Below, in pieces: positions 32,398 through 41,457 of a stretch of 64,000 nucleotides of DNA (position 1 is the first letter of the stretch; each line of letters begins with the position of its first letter). The notes under the pieces were generated by a model. The model was not told the origin of the DNA. It worked only from the letters and a program-made list of their open reading frames with translations, and made no database searches. The position numbers were made by a program, and so were the translations under genes. Origin of the DNA: Wenzhouxiangella sp. XN79A (GTDB lineage: Bacteria; Pseudomonadota; Gammaproteobacteria; Xanthomonadales; Wenzhouxiangellaceae); the NCBI RefSeq assembly GCF_012272825.1, contig NZ_JAAWWS010000156.1, forward strand, positions 48,133-112,132, read 5' to 3'.

Positions 32398-33762
32398 TCA
32401 CTGGCCGGTGTCGACCGGCACGCGCATCGTGACCAGCTCCTCGGCGCTGGTCGGATGAATGCCAATGGTGCGATCAAAATCGGCCTTGGTCAAACCCGCC
32501 CGCACCGCCACCGCGAAGCCCTGGACGATTTCGCCGGCATCGGGGCCGACCACGTGCAGGCCGACCACCCGATCGCTGGCGTCTTCGACCAGGATCTTCA
32601 TCAGCGCCTTCTCCTGGCGCCCGGCCAGGGTGTAGCGCATCGGCGTGAACTCCGAACGATAGACCCGCAGCGGATCGAAGCGTTCCCGCGCCTCGTGTTC
32701 GGCGAAGCCGACGCTGGCTGCCGGCGGCTGGCTGAACACCGCCGAGGGCACGTGCTCGTGGTCGGCCTGGCGCGGCATCTCGCCGAACTGCGTATCGGCG
32801 AAGGCATGGCCCTCGGCCAGCGCCACCGGGGTCAGCTGGACGCGGTCGGTCACGTCGCCGACGGCGAAGATGCTGTCGACCGAAGACCGGCTGTCGCCGT
32901 CGACCTGCACGTGCCCGTTCCAGCCGAGCTCCACGCCGGCATCCTCGAGGCCCAGGTCGCCGACGTAGGGCGAACGTCCGGTCGCGAAGAACACCTGGTC
33001 ATAGGTGCCGGTCGTATCATCCGTGTAGGTCACCTCGATCCGCCCGTCGTCGGCTCGCTCCAGCCGCGCCGGGCAGACTTCGGTGCGGATGTCCACGCCG
33101 CGCTGGCGCATGCCCGCATCGACCACCCGTCGGATGTCGTCGTCGAAGCCGCGCAGGATGCGATCGCCGCGATAGGCCACGGTCACCTTCGTGCCCAGGC
33201 CGTTGAAGATGCCGGCGAACTCGACCGCGATGTAGCCACCGCCGACGATCAGCAGGTCCTTCGGCTGCTCCGGCAGGTCGAACGCGTCGTCGGACACGAT
33301 GCCGAGCTCGGCCCCGGGGATATCGAGCCGGGTCGGCCGACCGCCGACCGCGACCAGGATCGTCTCGGCCGTGAAACGGCGCTCGCCGACCTGCACGGTA
33401 TGCGCATCGACGACCCGCCCGCGGCCTTCATGAACCGTCACGCCAGCGGCTTCGAGCATCCGCCCGTACACACCTTCGAGCCGGGTGATCTCCCTTTCCT
33501 TGGCCTCGACCAGCGCATTCCAGTCGAAGCGCGTCTCGCCGACGGTCCAGCCGTAGCCGGCGGCGTCTTCGAAGGCCTCGGAGAACTGGCTGGCGAACAC
33601 CATCAGCTTCTTCGGCACGCAGCCACGGATCACGCAGGTGCCGCCGAGGCGCGATTCCTCGCACAGGCCGACCCGCGCGCCGTGGCCGGCCGAGATGCGC
33701 GCGGCGCGCACGCCGCCGGAGCCGCCGCCGATGACGAAGAGATCGTAGTCGTATGAATGCAT
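32398..33762 (-). CDS. gor: Glutathione-disulfide reductase
   Basis: 454-residue FAD- and NADPH-dependent flavoprotein that reduces glutathione disulfide. FAD motif VIGGGSGGVRAAR lies at 10-22. Redox disulfide C43/C48 is in GGTCVIRGCVPKKL. The second dinucleotide fold begins LLIVGGGYIAVEFAG, and the dimer-interface active-site histidine is H436 in GIHPTSAEE. Length matches bacterial Gor (450). It is divergent from the DUF3293 gene with a 152-base shared upstream region. Confidence 0.94.
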   Translation of the reverse strand: MHSYDYDLFVIGGGSGGVRAARISAGHGARVGLCEESRLGGTCVIRGCVPKKLMVFASQFSEAFEDAAGYGWTVGETRFDWNALVEAKEREITRLEGVYGRMLEAAGVTVHEGRGRVVDAHTVQVGERRFTAETILVAVGGRPTRLDIPGAELGIVSDDAFDLPEQPKDLLIVGGGYIAVEFAGIFNGLGTKVTVAYRGDRILRGFDDDIRRVVDAGMRQRGVDIRTEVCPARLERADDGRIEVTYTDDTTGTYDQVFFATGRSPYVGDLGLEDAGVELGWNGHVQVDGDSRSSVDSIFAVGDVTDRVQLTPVALAEGHAFADTQFGEMPRQADHEHVPSAVFSQPPAASVGFAEHEARERFDPLRVYRSEFTPMRYTLAGRQEKALMKILVEDASDRVVGLHVVGPDAGEIVQGFAVAVRAGLTKADFDRTIGIHPTSAEELVTMRVPVDTGQ

Positions 33763-33914
33763 CGATGAATTCCGGACGTCTGGGGAAGGTAGAATCGAGC
33801 GCGTTGGATCCGGCGCTGGAACGTGAACATCAAACAGGGACCGTCCGAACGGCCCGTTTCTTGCCGCGCCGGATGATACCGCACCGCCCGCGAAGCCTGA
33901 CCGGAGAACCCTCG

Positions 33915-34364
33915 ATGTCCGCTGCCCCGCTGCCCAGCTCGCTGCTCGACGCGTTCCGCGCGACGATCTACCGGGTGCGCCTGAACAGCGGCGGCGAGGT
34001 CGATCTGCACATCGATCAGCCGGCCGGCTGGCCGGACGAAGTCGCCGGATCGATCCGACGCTGGATGATCCTGACCGCCGACAACCCGGCCGCCGAGCAG
34101 CGCGACGAGGTCGCCAACCGCAGCGCCCGCGCCGAACTCGACGCCGCGCTGGCCGAGGCCCGGCTGCCGGTCCGCGGCATCACCCGCCACATCGACCCGG
34201 ACGGTCGCTGGCCGGAAGAGCGCGGCCGGCTGATCGAGCTGCTGCGCTTCGACGACGGGCTGGCCCTGGCCCGGCGCTTCGGCCAGGCCGCCGTGGTCTG
34301 CGGCGAAGGCAACGGTCCGGCCCGGCTGGTCACGGTCTGTCGCGACGACCGGGCCTGCCGATGA
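33915..34364 (+). CDS. DUF3293 domain-containing protein
   Basis: 149-residue cytosolic protein that resembles the DUF3293 family: FRATIYRVRLNSGGEVDLHID followed by WMILTADNPAAEQRDEVANRSARAELD. Function is unknown. Start at MSAAPLPSS is preferred to an in-frame ATG at 33753, which overlaps gor and gives an atypical arginine/serine-rich extension. Its last four bases overlap the ccmA start (ATGA), so it may be translated as the first gene of the ccm operon. Confidence 0.8.
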   Translation: MSAAPLPSSLLDAFRATIYRVRLNSGGEVDLHIDQPAGWPDEVAGSIRRWMILTADNPAAEQRDEVANRSARAELDAALAEARLPVRGITRHIDPDGRWPEERGRLIELLRFDDGLALARRFGQAAVVCGEGNGPARLVTVCRDDRACR

Positions 34365-34954
34365 GCGAACTGCTGGCCGCCGATGCCCTGGTCTTCGAGC
34401 GCGCCGGCGAAGCGGTGTTCGAGCCGGTCTCGCTGGTCGTGTCGACCGGTGACGTCCTGGCCCTGACCGGCCGCAACGGCGCCGGCAAGACCACCCTGCT
34501 GCGCGCACTGGCCGGCATTCTCCGACCGGCCGCGGGCACCCGCACCGCACACGCCGACTGCGCGTTCCTCGGCCACCTGCCGGCGGTCAAGCACGACCTG
34601 AGCTGCCGCGAGAACCTGGCCTTCGAGCGCGGCCTGGGCCCGGCCGGGCTGACCGAGGCCGAGGCGCTGGCGCGGGTCGGCCTGGCCGGCCTCGGCCGGC
34701 GTCCGGCCCGCGCACTGTCGGCCGGTCAGCGCCGCCGGCTGGGCCTGGCCCGGCTGCTGGTCCGGCGCACCCCGCTGTGGCTGCTCGACGAACCCTACGC
34801 CAGCCTCGACGATGACGGCTGCGCGATCGTCGATGCGCTGATTGCCGGCCAGGTCGATGCCGGCGGCGCAGTGGTCCTGGCCACCCACCAGCGCTTTCCC
34901 GACCACCCGGCGCTGCGCCGGCTGGCCGTGGTCGCCGCCGAGGCCGCGGCGTGA
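34361..34954 (+). CDS. ccmA: Heme exporter ATP-binding protein CcmA
   Basis: 197-residue ABC ATPase of the CcmABCD complex, which releases holo-CcmE for cytochrome c maturation. Walker A GRNGAGKTT (37-45), signature LSAGQRRRLGLARL and Walker B LWLLDEPYASLD are intact. Overlaps DUF3293 upstream and ccmB downstream by four bases each. Confidence 0.96.
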   Translation: MSELLAADALVFERAGEAVFEPVSLVVSTGDVLALTGRNGAGKTTLLRALAGILRPAAGTRTAHADCAFLGHLPAVKHDLSCRENLAFERGLGPAGLTEAEALARVGLAGLGRRPARALSAGQRRRLGLARLLVRRTPLWLLDEPYASLDDDGCAIVDALIAGQVDAGGAVVLATHQRFPDHPALRRLAVVAAEAAA

Positions 34955-35625
34955 GCGGCTGGACCGAGGCCCGCGCGCTGCTGGCGCGCGACCTGCAGCT
35001 GGCCTTTCGCCGGCTGGGCCAGACGCTGCTGCCGCTGTTCTTCCTGTTCGCCGTGGTCGTGCTGATCCCGCTCGGCGTCGGCCCCGGCCCGGACCTGCTG
35101 GCGCGGCTGTCGGGCGGCATGCTGTGGGTCGCGGCCCTGCTGGCCAGCCTGCTGGCGCTGGAGCACCTGTTCCGGCCCGATCTCGACGACGGCTCGCTGG
35201 AACAGTGGTTCGTCGGCCGCCGCGAAGGCTACCTGGCCGTCTATGTCCGTCTGCTGGCCTACTGGCTGGTCACCGGGCTTCCGATCGTGCTGTTCTCGCC
35301 GCTGGCCGCGATGATGCTGAACCTGCCGACCCAGGCCCTGGGCACGCTGGTGCTTTCGCTGCTGATCGGCACCCCGGCGCTGACCCTGGTCGGCGGCCTG
35401 GCCGCGGCGCTGACGCTGACCACGCGCGGGGCCGGCGCGCTGCTGGCCATCCTGGTGTTTCCGCTGGTCGTGCCGCTGATGATCTTCGCCGCCGGTGCGG
35501 TCGGCCTGGCCGCCGACGGCTTCAGTCCGGCCGCTCACCTGGGTTTGCTGGCTGCCTTTACAATACTGTGTCTGACCCTGGCGCCGATCGGCATCCGCGC
35601 CGCGCTGAAGACGAATCTCGAATGA
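34951..35625 (+). CDS. ccmB: Heme exporter membrane protein CcmB
   Basis: 224-residue membrane permease of the CcmABCD complex, with six predicted helices. The family stretch around EHLFRPDLDDGSLEQW and LPIVLFSPLAAMMLNLP is present. The start codon is GTG in the overlap with ccmA. Its stop overlaps the ccmC ATG by four bases. Confidence 0.96.
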   Translation: MSGWTEARALLARDLQLAFRRLGQTLLPLFFLFAVVVLIPLGVGPGPDLLARLSGGMLWVAALLASLLALEHLFRPDLDDGSLEQWFVGRREGYLAVYVRLLAYWLVTGLPIVLFSPLAAMMLNLPTQALGTLVLSLLIGTPALTLVGGLAAALTLTTRGAGALLAILVFPLVVPLMIFAAGAVGLAADGFSPAAHLGLLAAFTILCLTLAPIGIRAALKTNLE

Positions 35626-36398
35626 TCTGGTCCACCCTCAAGCTCTGGTTCCACAAGCTCGGCTCGCCGCCCATCTTCAGCGTGTTCGCGCGCCGCGTCG
35701 CGCCCTGGTTGTGGGCCGCGTTCTTCGCCTGCACCCTGTACGGGGTGTACCTGGCGCTGTACGTCGCACCACCCGACTACCAGCAGAGCGATTCGGCCCG
35801 CATCCTGTACATCCACGTGCCGGCCGCCTGGCAGGCCATGCTGGCCTACGTGATCATGGCCGTGCTGGCCGCGATCGCGCTGATCTGGCGGATCCGCACC
35901 GCCGAGATCATGGCCATGGCCGCCGCCCCGATCGGCGCGGCGCTGACCCTGATCTGCCTGGTCACCGGCTCGCTGTGGGGCAAGCCGATGTGGGGCACCT
36001 GGTGGGAATGGGACGCGCGGCTGACCTCGATGCTGGTGCTGCTGTTCATCTACGTCGGCATCATGGCCCTGTATGCCGCCTACGACGACCCGCGCAAGGG
36101 CGCGCGTGTGGCCTCGGTGCTGGTCATCGCCGGGCTGGTCAACCTGCCGATCATCCACTTCTCGGTCGAGTGGTGGACCACGCTGCACCAGGGCCAGACG
36201 ATCCGGATCTTCGGCGAGTCGAAGATGGACCCGTCGATGATCCCGCCGCTGATCTGGACCACGCTGGGCACCAAGTTCCTGTTCGGCGCCGCGCTGCTCG
36301 ACCGCGCCCGCAACCTGCTGCTGGCCCAGGACCAGCACAAGGCCTGGGTCAGGCGCGAACTGGCCCCGGCGCTCGACGACAGGAAACAGCCGGCATGA
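35622..36398 (+). CDS. ccmC: Heme exporter protein CcmC
   Basis: 258-residue, six-helix heme-handling protein that delivers heme to CcmE on the periplasmic side. The tryptophan-rich WWD segment GTWWEWDARLTSMLVLLF is at about 125-142, with histidines in YIHVPAAW (about 63-70) and IIHFSVEWW (about 178-186) as heme ligands. Start is MIWSTLKLWFHK, coupled to ccmB. In-frame sequence upstream lies within ccmA/ccmB and is not coding. Confidence 0.97.
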   Translation: MIWSTLKLWFHKLGSPPIFSVFARRVAPWLWAAFFACTLYGVYLALYVAPPDYQQSDSARILYIHVPAAWQAMLAYVIMAVLAAIALIWRIRTAEIMAMAAAPIGAALTLICLVTGSLWGKPMWGTWWEWDARLTSMLVLLFIYVGIMALYAAYDDPRKGARVASVLVIAGLVNLPIIHFSVEWWTTLHQGQTIRIFGESKMDPSMIPPLIWTTLGTKFLFGAALLDRARNLLLAQDQHKAWVRRELAPALDDRKQPA

Positions 36399-36447
36399 AC
36401 CGCGCCCGTCCGAGCGCAGCAACAATCGATTTCGAGGTGGATTTCCG

Positions 36448-36630
36448 ATGATCCCCGAGCTGAACTATGCGCCGTTCGTCTGGTCCAGTTATGGAGTGTT
36501 CGCGGCCGTATGCGCGTGGCAGTTCCTGGCCCCGCTGATCCGCCGCCGGCGCCTGACCCGCCAGATCCGGGAACAGCTCGAAGAAGAACGCGCCGCGGCG
36601 GCCGTCGGTCGCCCCGCGCCCCGGTCATAA
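36448..36630 (+). CDS. ccmD: Heme exporter protein CcmD
   Basis: 60-residue single-helix protein: YAPFVWSSYGVFAAVCAWQFLAP followed by a basic, then acidic cytosolic tail. It completes the CcmABCD release complex for holo-CcmE. Sequence is short but the N-terminal APFVWSSYG pattern and its position between ccmC and ccmE identify it. Confidence 0.92.
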   Translation: MIPELNYAPFVWSSYGVFAAVCAWQFLAPLIRRRRLTRQIREQLEEERAAAAVGRPAPRS

Positions 36631-36643
36631 GGAGGCTTCGTCC

Positions 36644-37114
36644 ATGACCCGCACCCGCAAGCGCCGCATGATGATCGTGCTGCTGATCCTCACCGGCATG
36701 TCGGTGGCCACGGCCGTGGCCATCACCGCGATGCAGAGCAACGTGATGTTCTTCGTCAGCCCGACCAACGTGGCCGAGCAGGAACTGGCCCCCGACCGCA
36801 AGTTCCGGCTCGGCGGCCTGGTCGCCGACGGCACCGTCGTCCAGTCCGGCGACAGCCTGGACGTGCAGTTCGACGTCACCGACGGCAACCACAACGTGAC
36901 CGTCGTCTATACCGGCATCCTGCCCGACCTGTTCCGCGAGGGCCAGGGCGTGATCGCCCACGGCTACCTTCGCAACGGCCGCTTCGAGGCCTACGAAGTG
37001 CTGGCCCGGCACGATGAGACCTACATGCCGCCGGAAGTCCAGCGCGCGCTGGAAGAAGCCGGCCACCCGGCCGCCGGCGGCGAAAGCAAGCCAGCCTACG
37101 GAGCCGACGCATGA
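36644..37114 (+). CDS. ccmE: Cytochrome c maturation heme chaperone CcmE
   Basis: 156-residue membrane-anchored OB-fold protein that carries heme covalently to CcmF. N-terminal anchor about 9-30. Heme-attachment histidine H123 and Y127 lie in the conserved LARHDETYMPPEV motif. An AAGGAGG ribosome-binding site precedes the ATG. The last four bases overlap ccmF. Confidence 0.97.
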   Translation: MTRTRKRRMMIVLLILTGMSVATAVAITAMQSNVMFFVSPTNVAEQELAPDRKFRLGGLVADGTVVQSGDSLDVQFDVTDGNHNVTVVYTGILPDLFREGQGVIAHGYLRNGRFEAYEVLARHDETYMPPEVQRALEEAGHPAAGGESKPAYGADA

Positions 37115-39096
37115 GCGGCCTGCCGCACGGCCTGCTCGGCGAACTCGGCCAGGTGGCGATGATCACCTCGCTGGCGATCGCCTTCCTGCTCGCCACGCTG
37201 CCGCTGATCGGCGCCTGGCGCAACGATTCGAAGCTGATGGCGCTGGCGCCGTCGCTGACCCTCGGCCTGTTCGTGTTCGTCACGCTGGCCTTCGGCATCC
37301 TGGTCACGGCCTTCGTCATCAACGACTTCACGATCGCCTACGTCGCCACCAACTCCAACCTGCTGCTGCCGGTGTACTACCGCGTGACCGCCGTCTGGGG
37401 CGGGCACGAAGGCTCGCTGCTGCTGTGGGTGATGATGCTGGCCGGCTGGATGATCGCCGTGGTGATGTTCTCGCGCTCGCTGTCGCGGCCGTTCCTGGCC
37501 CGCGTACTGGCCGTGATGAGCTGGATCGTGATCGGCTTCCTGCTGTTCACGATCCTGACCTCCAACCCGTTCCAGCGCCTGCTGCCCACGCCGCCCGACG
37601 GCGCCGATCTGAACCCGCTGCTGCAGGACCCGGGCATGATCTTCCACCCGCCGCTGCTCTACATGGGCTACGTCGGCTTCGCGGTGGCCTTCGCCTTTGC
37701 CATCGCCGGCCTGCTCGGCGGTCGGGTCGAGCGCGACTGGGTGCGCTGGATGCGGCCGTGGACGCTGGCGGCCTGGTCGTTCCTGACCGGCGGCATCGCA
37801 CTGGGTTCGTGGTGGGCCTACTACGAGCTGGGCTGGGGCGGCTGGTGGTTCTGGGATCCGGTCGAGAACGCCTCGTTCATGCCGTGGCTGGTCGGCACCG
37901 CGCTGATCCACTCGCAGCTGGTCACGGAAAAGCGCAACGCCTTCCCGGCCTGGACCGTGCTGCTGGCCATTGCCGCCTTCTCGCTGTCGCTGCTGGGGAC
38001 CTTCCTGGTCCGCTCCGGCGTGCTGACCTCGGTCCATGCCTTCGCCAACGATCCCGAACGCGGCCTGTTCATCCTGGCCTTCCTCGGCATCGTCACCGGC
38101 GGCGCCCTGCTGCTGTTCCTGCTGCGCGCGCCGAAGCTGGCCCACGGCGAGGGCTTCGACTGGTTCTCGCGCGAATCCCTGCTGCTGTCGAACAACCTGC
38201 TGCTGGTGGTCTCGGCGGCGATGGTACTGATCGGCACGCTGTACCCGATCCTGGTCGACTTCATGGGCTGGGGCCAGGTCTCGGTCGGCCCGCCCTACTT
38301 CGGCGCCATGTTCATTCTGCTGATGACGCCGCTGGTGCTGCTGCTGCCGTTCGGCCCGATGAGCCGCTGGAAGCAGGACCGCTGGGCCCGGGCCGCCAGG
38401 CCGCTGCTGATTCCGGCCGTCGTCGCCGTGGTCGCCGGCACCGTCCTCGCCTGGCTGCTCGATGCCTTCACGCTGCGCGCCGTGACCGGCTGGATCGGCG
38501 GGCTGTGGCTGATCTTCGGCGCGCTGGCCTTCGTCGCCCGCGCCCTGAAGTCCTCGTCGGGCTTCCTGCGCGGCCACTGGGGCATGACCGCAGCCCACCT
38601 CGGCGTCGGCGTGTTCGTCATCGGGGTCGCCATGGTCGAATCAGCCACCTCCGAGCGCGACTTCGCGTTCACGCCGGGCCAGACCATCGAAACCGCCGGC
38701 CTGGCCTTCCGCCTCGACGAGGTGGTCACCGTCAAGGGCCCGAACTGGGCCGCCGAGGAAGCCCGCTTCACGGTGCTGAAGAACGGCGAACCGGTCACCA
38801 CCATGGCCCCGCAGAAGCGCCGCTATTACCGCTCCGGCCAGGTCATGACCCAGGTCGCGCTCAAGCCCGGCCCGTTCCGCGACCTGTACATCGCCATGGG
38901 CCAGCCGCTGGACAACGGCGCCTGGTCGATCCGCGTCCACGTCAAGCCCTTCATCCGCTGGATCTGGGGCGGCGCGGTGCTGATGCTGATCGGCGGCCTG
39001 CTGGCCGCGACCGATCCGCGCTACCGCCGGCTGGCCGCGCACGCGGCGAACAAGGCCGAGCGCGAACGGCTGCAGGGCGAGGTCGCGCCGGCGTGA
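37111..39096 (+). CDS. ccmF: Heme lyase CcmF
   Basis: 661-residue polytopic protein that ligates heme to apocytochrome c with CcmH. The WWD domain WGGWWFWDPVENASFMPWL spans 242-260, with further conserved PLLYMGYVGF (181-190) and HEGSLLLW (99-106). About 15 membrane helices and a periplasmic domain near the C-terminus. Length is typical (about 650). Confidence 0.97.
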   Translation: MSGLPHGLLGELGQVAMITSLAIAFLLATLPLIGAWRNDSKLMALAPSLTLGLFVFVTLAFGILVTAFVINDFTIAYVATNSNLLLPVYYRVTAVWGGHEGSLLLWVMMLAGWMIAVVMFSRSLSRPFLARVLAVMSWIVIGFLLFTILTSNPFQRLLPTPPDGADLNPLLQDPGMIFHPPLLYMGYVGFAVAFAFAIAGLLGGRVERDWVRWMRPWTLAAWSFLTGGIALGSWWAYYELGWGGWWFWDPVENASFMPWLVGTALIHSQLVTEKRNAFPAWTVLLAIAAFSLSLLGTFLVRSGVLTSVHAFANDPERGLFILAFLGIVTGGALLLFLLRAPKLAHGEGFDWFSRESLLLSNNLLLVVSAAMVLIGTLYPILVDFMGWGQVSVGPPYFGAMFILLMTPLVLLLPFGPMSRWKQDRWARAARPLLIPAVVAVVAGTVLAWLLDAFTLRAVTGWIGGLWLIFGALAFVARALKSSSGFLRGHWGMTAAHLGVGVFVIGVAMVESATSERDFAFTPGQTIETAGLAFRLDEVVTVKGPNWAAEEARFTVLKNGEPVTTMAPQKRRYYRSGQVMTQVALKPGPFRDLYIAMGQPLDNGAWSIRVHVKPFIRWIWGGAVLMLIGGLLAATDPRYRRLAAHAANKAERERLQGEVAPA

Positions 39097-39680
39097 CGCG
39101 GCTGGTGGCCATTCCACTGCTGCTGTTCGGCGTGCTGCTGCTGTTGCTGTTCGCCGGGCTGAAGACCGCCGACCAGCGCCAGACCATACGCAGCCCGATG
39201 ATCGGCAAGCCGGTGCCGGCCTTCGAACTGCCGTCGCTGGCCGAGCCCGGGCGCATGATCACCAACGCCGACCTGGCCGGCGAGCCGTACCTGCTCAACG
39301 TCTGGGGCAGCTGGTGCCCGGCCTGCCGGGTCGAGCACCCCTACATCGTCCGTCTCGGCGAAGAAGCGCCGGTGCCGCTGGTCGGCCTGAACTGGAAGGA
39401 CGAGCGCCGCGATGCGCTGCGCTGGCTCGAGCAGTTCGGCGACGGCTGGGACCTGCAGATCGTCGATTTCGAGGGCGTGCTGGCCATCGACCTGGGCGTC
39501 TACGGCGCGCCGGAGACCTTTCTGGTCGACCACAACGGCGTCATTCGCCACAAGCACATCGGCCCGATCGACCAGCCCGTGTTCGACGACCTGATGGAAC
39601 GCGCTGGCGGGCTGGCCGCCCTTGCCGACCAGGCCGCCGCCCCACAGACAGCGCAGGTAAGCGCGGGAGACACGCCATGA
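39093..39680 (+). CDS. ccmG: Thiol:disulfide interchange protein CcmG/DsbE
   Basis: 195-residue membrane-anchored periplasmic thioredoxin-like protein that keeps apocytochrome c cysteines reduced. Active site W73-C-P-A-C lies in NVWGSWCPACRVEHP (C75, C78). N-terminal anchor about 4-23. The start is a GTG that overlaps the ccmF stop (GTGA), giving VTRLVAIPLL; no ATG is available close by. Confidence 0.95.
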   Translation: MTRLVAIPLLLFGVLLLLLFAGLKTADQRQTIRSPMIGKPVPAFELPSLAEPGRMITNADLAGEPYLLNVWGSWCPACRVEHPYIVRLGEEAPVPLVGLNWKDERRDALRWLEQFGDGWDLQIVDFEGVLAIDLGVYGAPETFLVDHNGVIRHKHIGPIDQPVFDDLMERAGGLAALADQAAAPQTAQVSAGDTP

Positions 39681-40141
39681 CCGTCCGGACCCTGGCCGCA
39701 ACACTGCTGATCGTCATGGCCACCGCGGTCTCGGCACAGAGCATGCCCGAGGGCCAGAACACCAACCCGATCCAGCCGCTGGACTTCACCAGCGAGACCG
39801 AGCGCGAGCGCTACCACTCGCTGATCGGTGAACTGCGCTGCACGGTCTGCCAGAACCAGGCGCTGTCGAGCTCCGACGTGCCGCTGGCCGCCGACCTGCG
39901 CAACACCGTCTACCGCCTGATCCGCGACGGCCGCACCGACTTCGAGATCCGCCAGTTCATGCGCGAGCGCTACGGTGACTTCGTGCTGTACGACCCGCCC
40001 CTGGCCGGCCACACCCTGCTGCTGTGGGCCGGTCCGCCGCTGCTGCTGATCATCGGGGCCGTGCTGTCGGTCGTCATCGTGCGCAACCAGCGCCGCCGCA
40101 TGGCCGAGCGCGCCCCGGCCGAACCGCCCGCAGAGTCCTAG
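39677..40141 (+). CDS. ccmH: Cytochrome c maturation protein CcmH
   Basis: 154-residue periplasmic thiol-oxidoreductase with a signal peptide (about 1-20), the family motif LRCTVCQNQ (C55, C58) and a C-terminal membrane helix (about 113-136). It corresponds to CcmH proper; the TPR part that is fused in E. coli is a separate gene (ccmI) here. Coupled to ccmG by an ATGA overlap. Confidence 0.96.
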   Translation: MTVRTLAATLLIVMATAVSAQSMPEGQNTNPIQPLDFTSETERERYHSLIGELRCTVCQNQALSSSDVPLAADLRNTVYRLIRDGRTDFEIRQFMRERYGDFVLYDPPLAGHTLLLWAGPPLLLIIGAVLSVVIVRNQRRRMAERAPAEPPAES

Positions 40142-40194
40142 CCGCGGCCGTCAAGCCGCCGCATGGTCCGCTCAACCCCGGAGAGTCCTGACCC

Positions 40195-41367
40195 GTGTTC
40201 CTGTTCCTGAGTGCGCTCGCCTGTCTTCTCGCCCTGATCTTCGCGCTGGTGCCGCTGTTCCGTTCGACCCCGGAAGCGCGCGCTGTCCAGCGCCGTCTCG
40301 ACGCACTCGATGAACTGAGGGGCGACCTGCCCGACGACGAGTGGCAGCGCCGCCGCGAAGCACTGGAGGCGGAGCGGGCTCAGCACGTCGGCCCGTCACG
40401 CCACGGCGTCACCGCGGTCTTCATCGCCGTGCTGCTGCCGGTGCTGGTCGTGCTGTTCTATCGGATTGCCGGCACGCCGGAGGCCATGGGGCCGACCGAC
40501 CCGCAGGCCAGCGAGATCCGCGGCGCGCTGGGCGAACTGGCCGCCACGGTCAACGACGATCCCGACAACGTCGAGGCCTGGACCCGCATGGGCATGATCT
40601 GGAAGACACTGCAGCAGTGGCCGGCCGCAGAAGGCGCGTGGCGCCGCGTGCTGTTCCTCGACGAGAACAGCGCCATGGCCCGCGTCGAACTGGCCGAGAC
40701 GCTGCTGTTCGCCTCCGGCCGGCCCGAGATGCCCGACGAGGCCCTGCTGCTGCTGACCGAGGCCGTGCTGCTCGACCCGAACAACCAGAAGGCGCTGTGG
40801 CTGTCCGGCATGGGTGCGTTCCAGCAGGGCCGCTTCGCCGACGCCGTGGCCGACTGGGAACGCCTCGATACCCTGCTGCCAGAAGGTAACGTCAAGGACC
40901 AGGTCCGCCAGCAGATCGACCGCGCCCGCGCCGCACTGGCCAACGAAGCCCATAACGGCATGATGGCCCCGACCGACCCGGGCAGCGCCGAGCCGACAAC
41001 CGGGCCGGTGGCCGCCGAAGACGGCATCGAACTGACCGTCACCGTCGAACTCGCACCTGAAATCGCCGGCGCCGTCACCGGCAGCGAGACCGTGTTCGTC
41101 TTCGCCCGCGCCAGCAGTGGCCCGCCGCTCCCGCTGGCCATCGCGCGCTTCACCGCCGGCGACCTGCCCCGCACCGTCACCCTGACCGACGCCGACGCCA
41201 TGGCACCCAACATGACCCTGTCGACCTTCGACACCTGGGACGTCGTCGCCCGCATCAGCGCCAGCGGCAACGCCACCGCGTCGCCGGGTGATCTTCAAGG
41301 CGTGCGCGAGTCGGTGACCGTCGAGGACGGCGAGATCGCGGTACGGATCAACGAGCGGGTGGAGTAA
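40195..41367 (+). CDS. ccmI: Cytochrome c biogenesis protein CcmI
   Basis: 390-residue apocytochrome c chaperone. Two N-terminal membrane helices (about 2-21 and 71-91) flank a cytosolic basic loop (RRLDALDELRGDLPDDEWQRRREALEAE). Then a periplasmic TPR region (about 110-245) and a beta-rich C-terminal domain (about 275-390) follow. Start is GTG. It is the last ccm gene; the integron array begins 90 bases downstream, with no clear terminator seen. Confidence 0.92.
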   Translation: MFLFLSALACLLALIFALVPLFRSTPEARAVQRRLDALDELRGDLPDDEWQRRREALEAERAQHVGPSRHGVTAVFIAVLLPVLVVLFYRIAGTPEAMGPTDPQASEIRGALGELAATVNDDPDNVEAWTRMGMIWKTLQQWPAAEGAWRRVLFLDENSAMARVELAETLLFASGRPEMPDEALLLLTEAVLLDPNNQKALWLSGMGAFQQGRFADAVADWERLDTLLPEGNVKDQVRQQIDRARAALANEAHNGMMAPTDPGSAEPTTGPVAAEDGIELTVTVELAPEIAGAVTGSETVFVFARASSGPPLPLAIARFTAGDLPRTVTLTDADAMAPNMTLSTFDTWDVVARISASGNATASPGDLQGVRESVTVEDGEIAVRINERVE

Positions 41368-41457
41368 GGAGCCGAACGCATCGATCGACCGCGTGAACGG
41401 GCGAACTCGGATCCAATTGCATTAGAAAAGCGAAACCCTGTGCGAATCGGCAGCTCC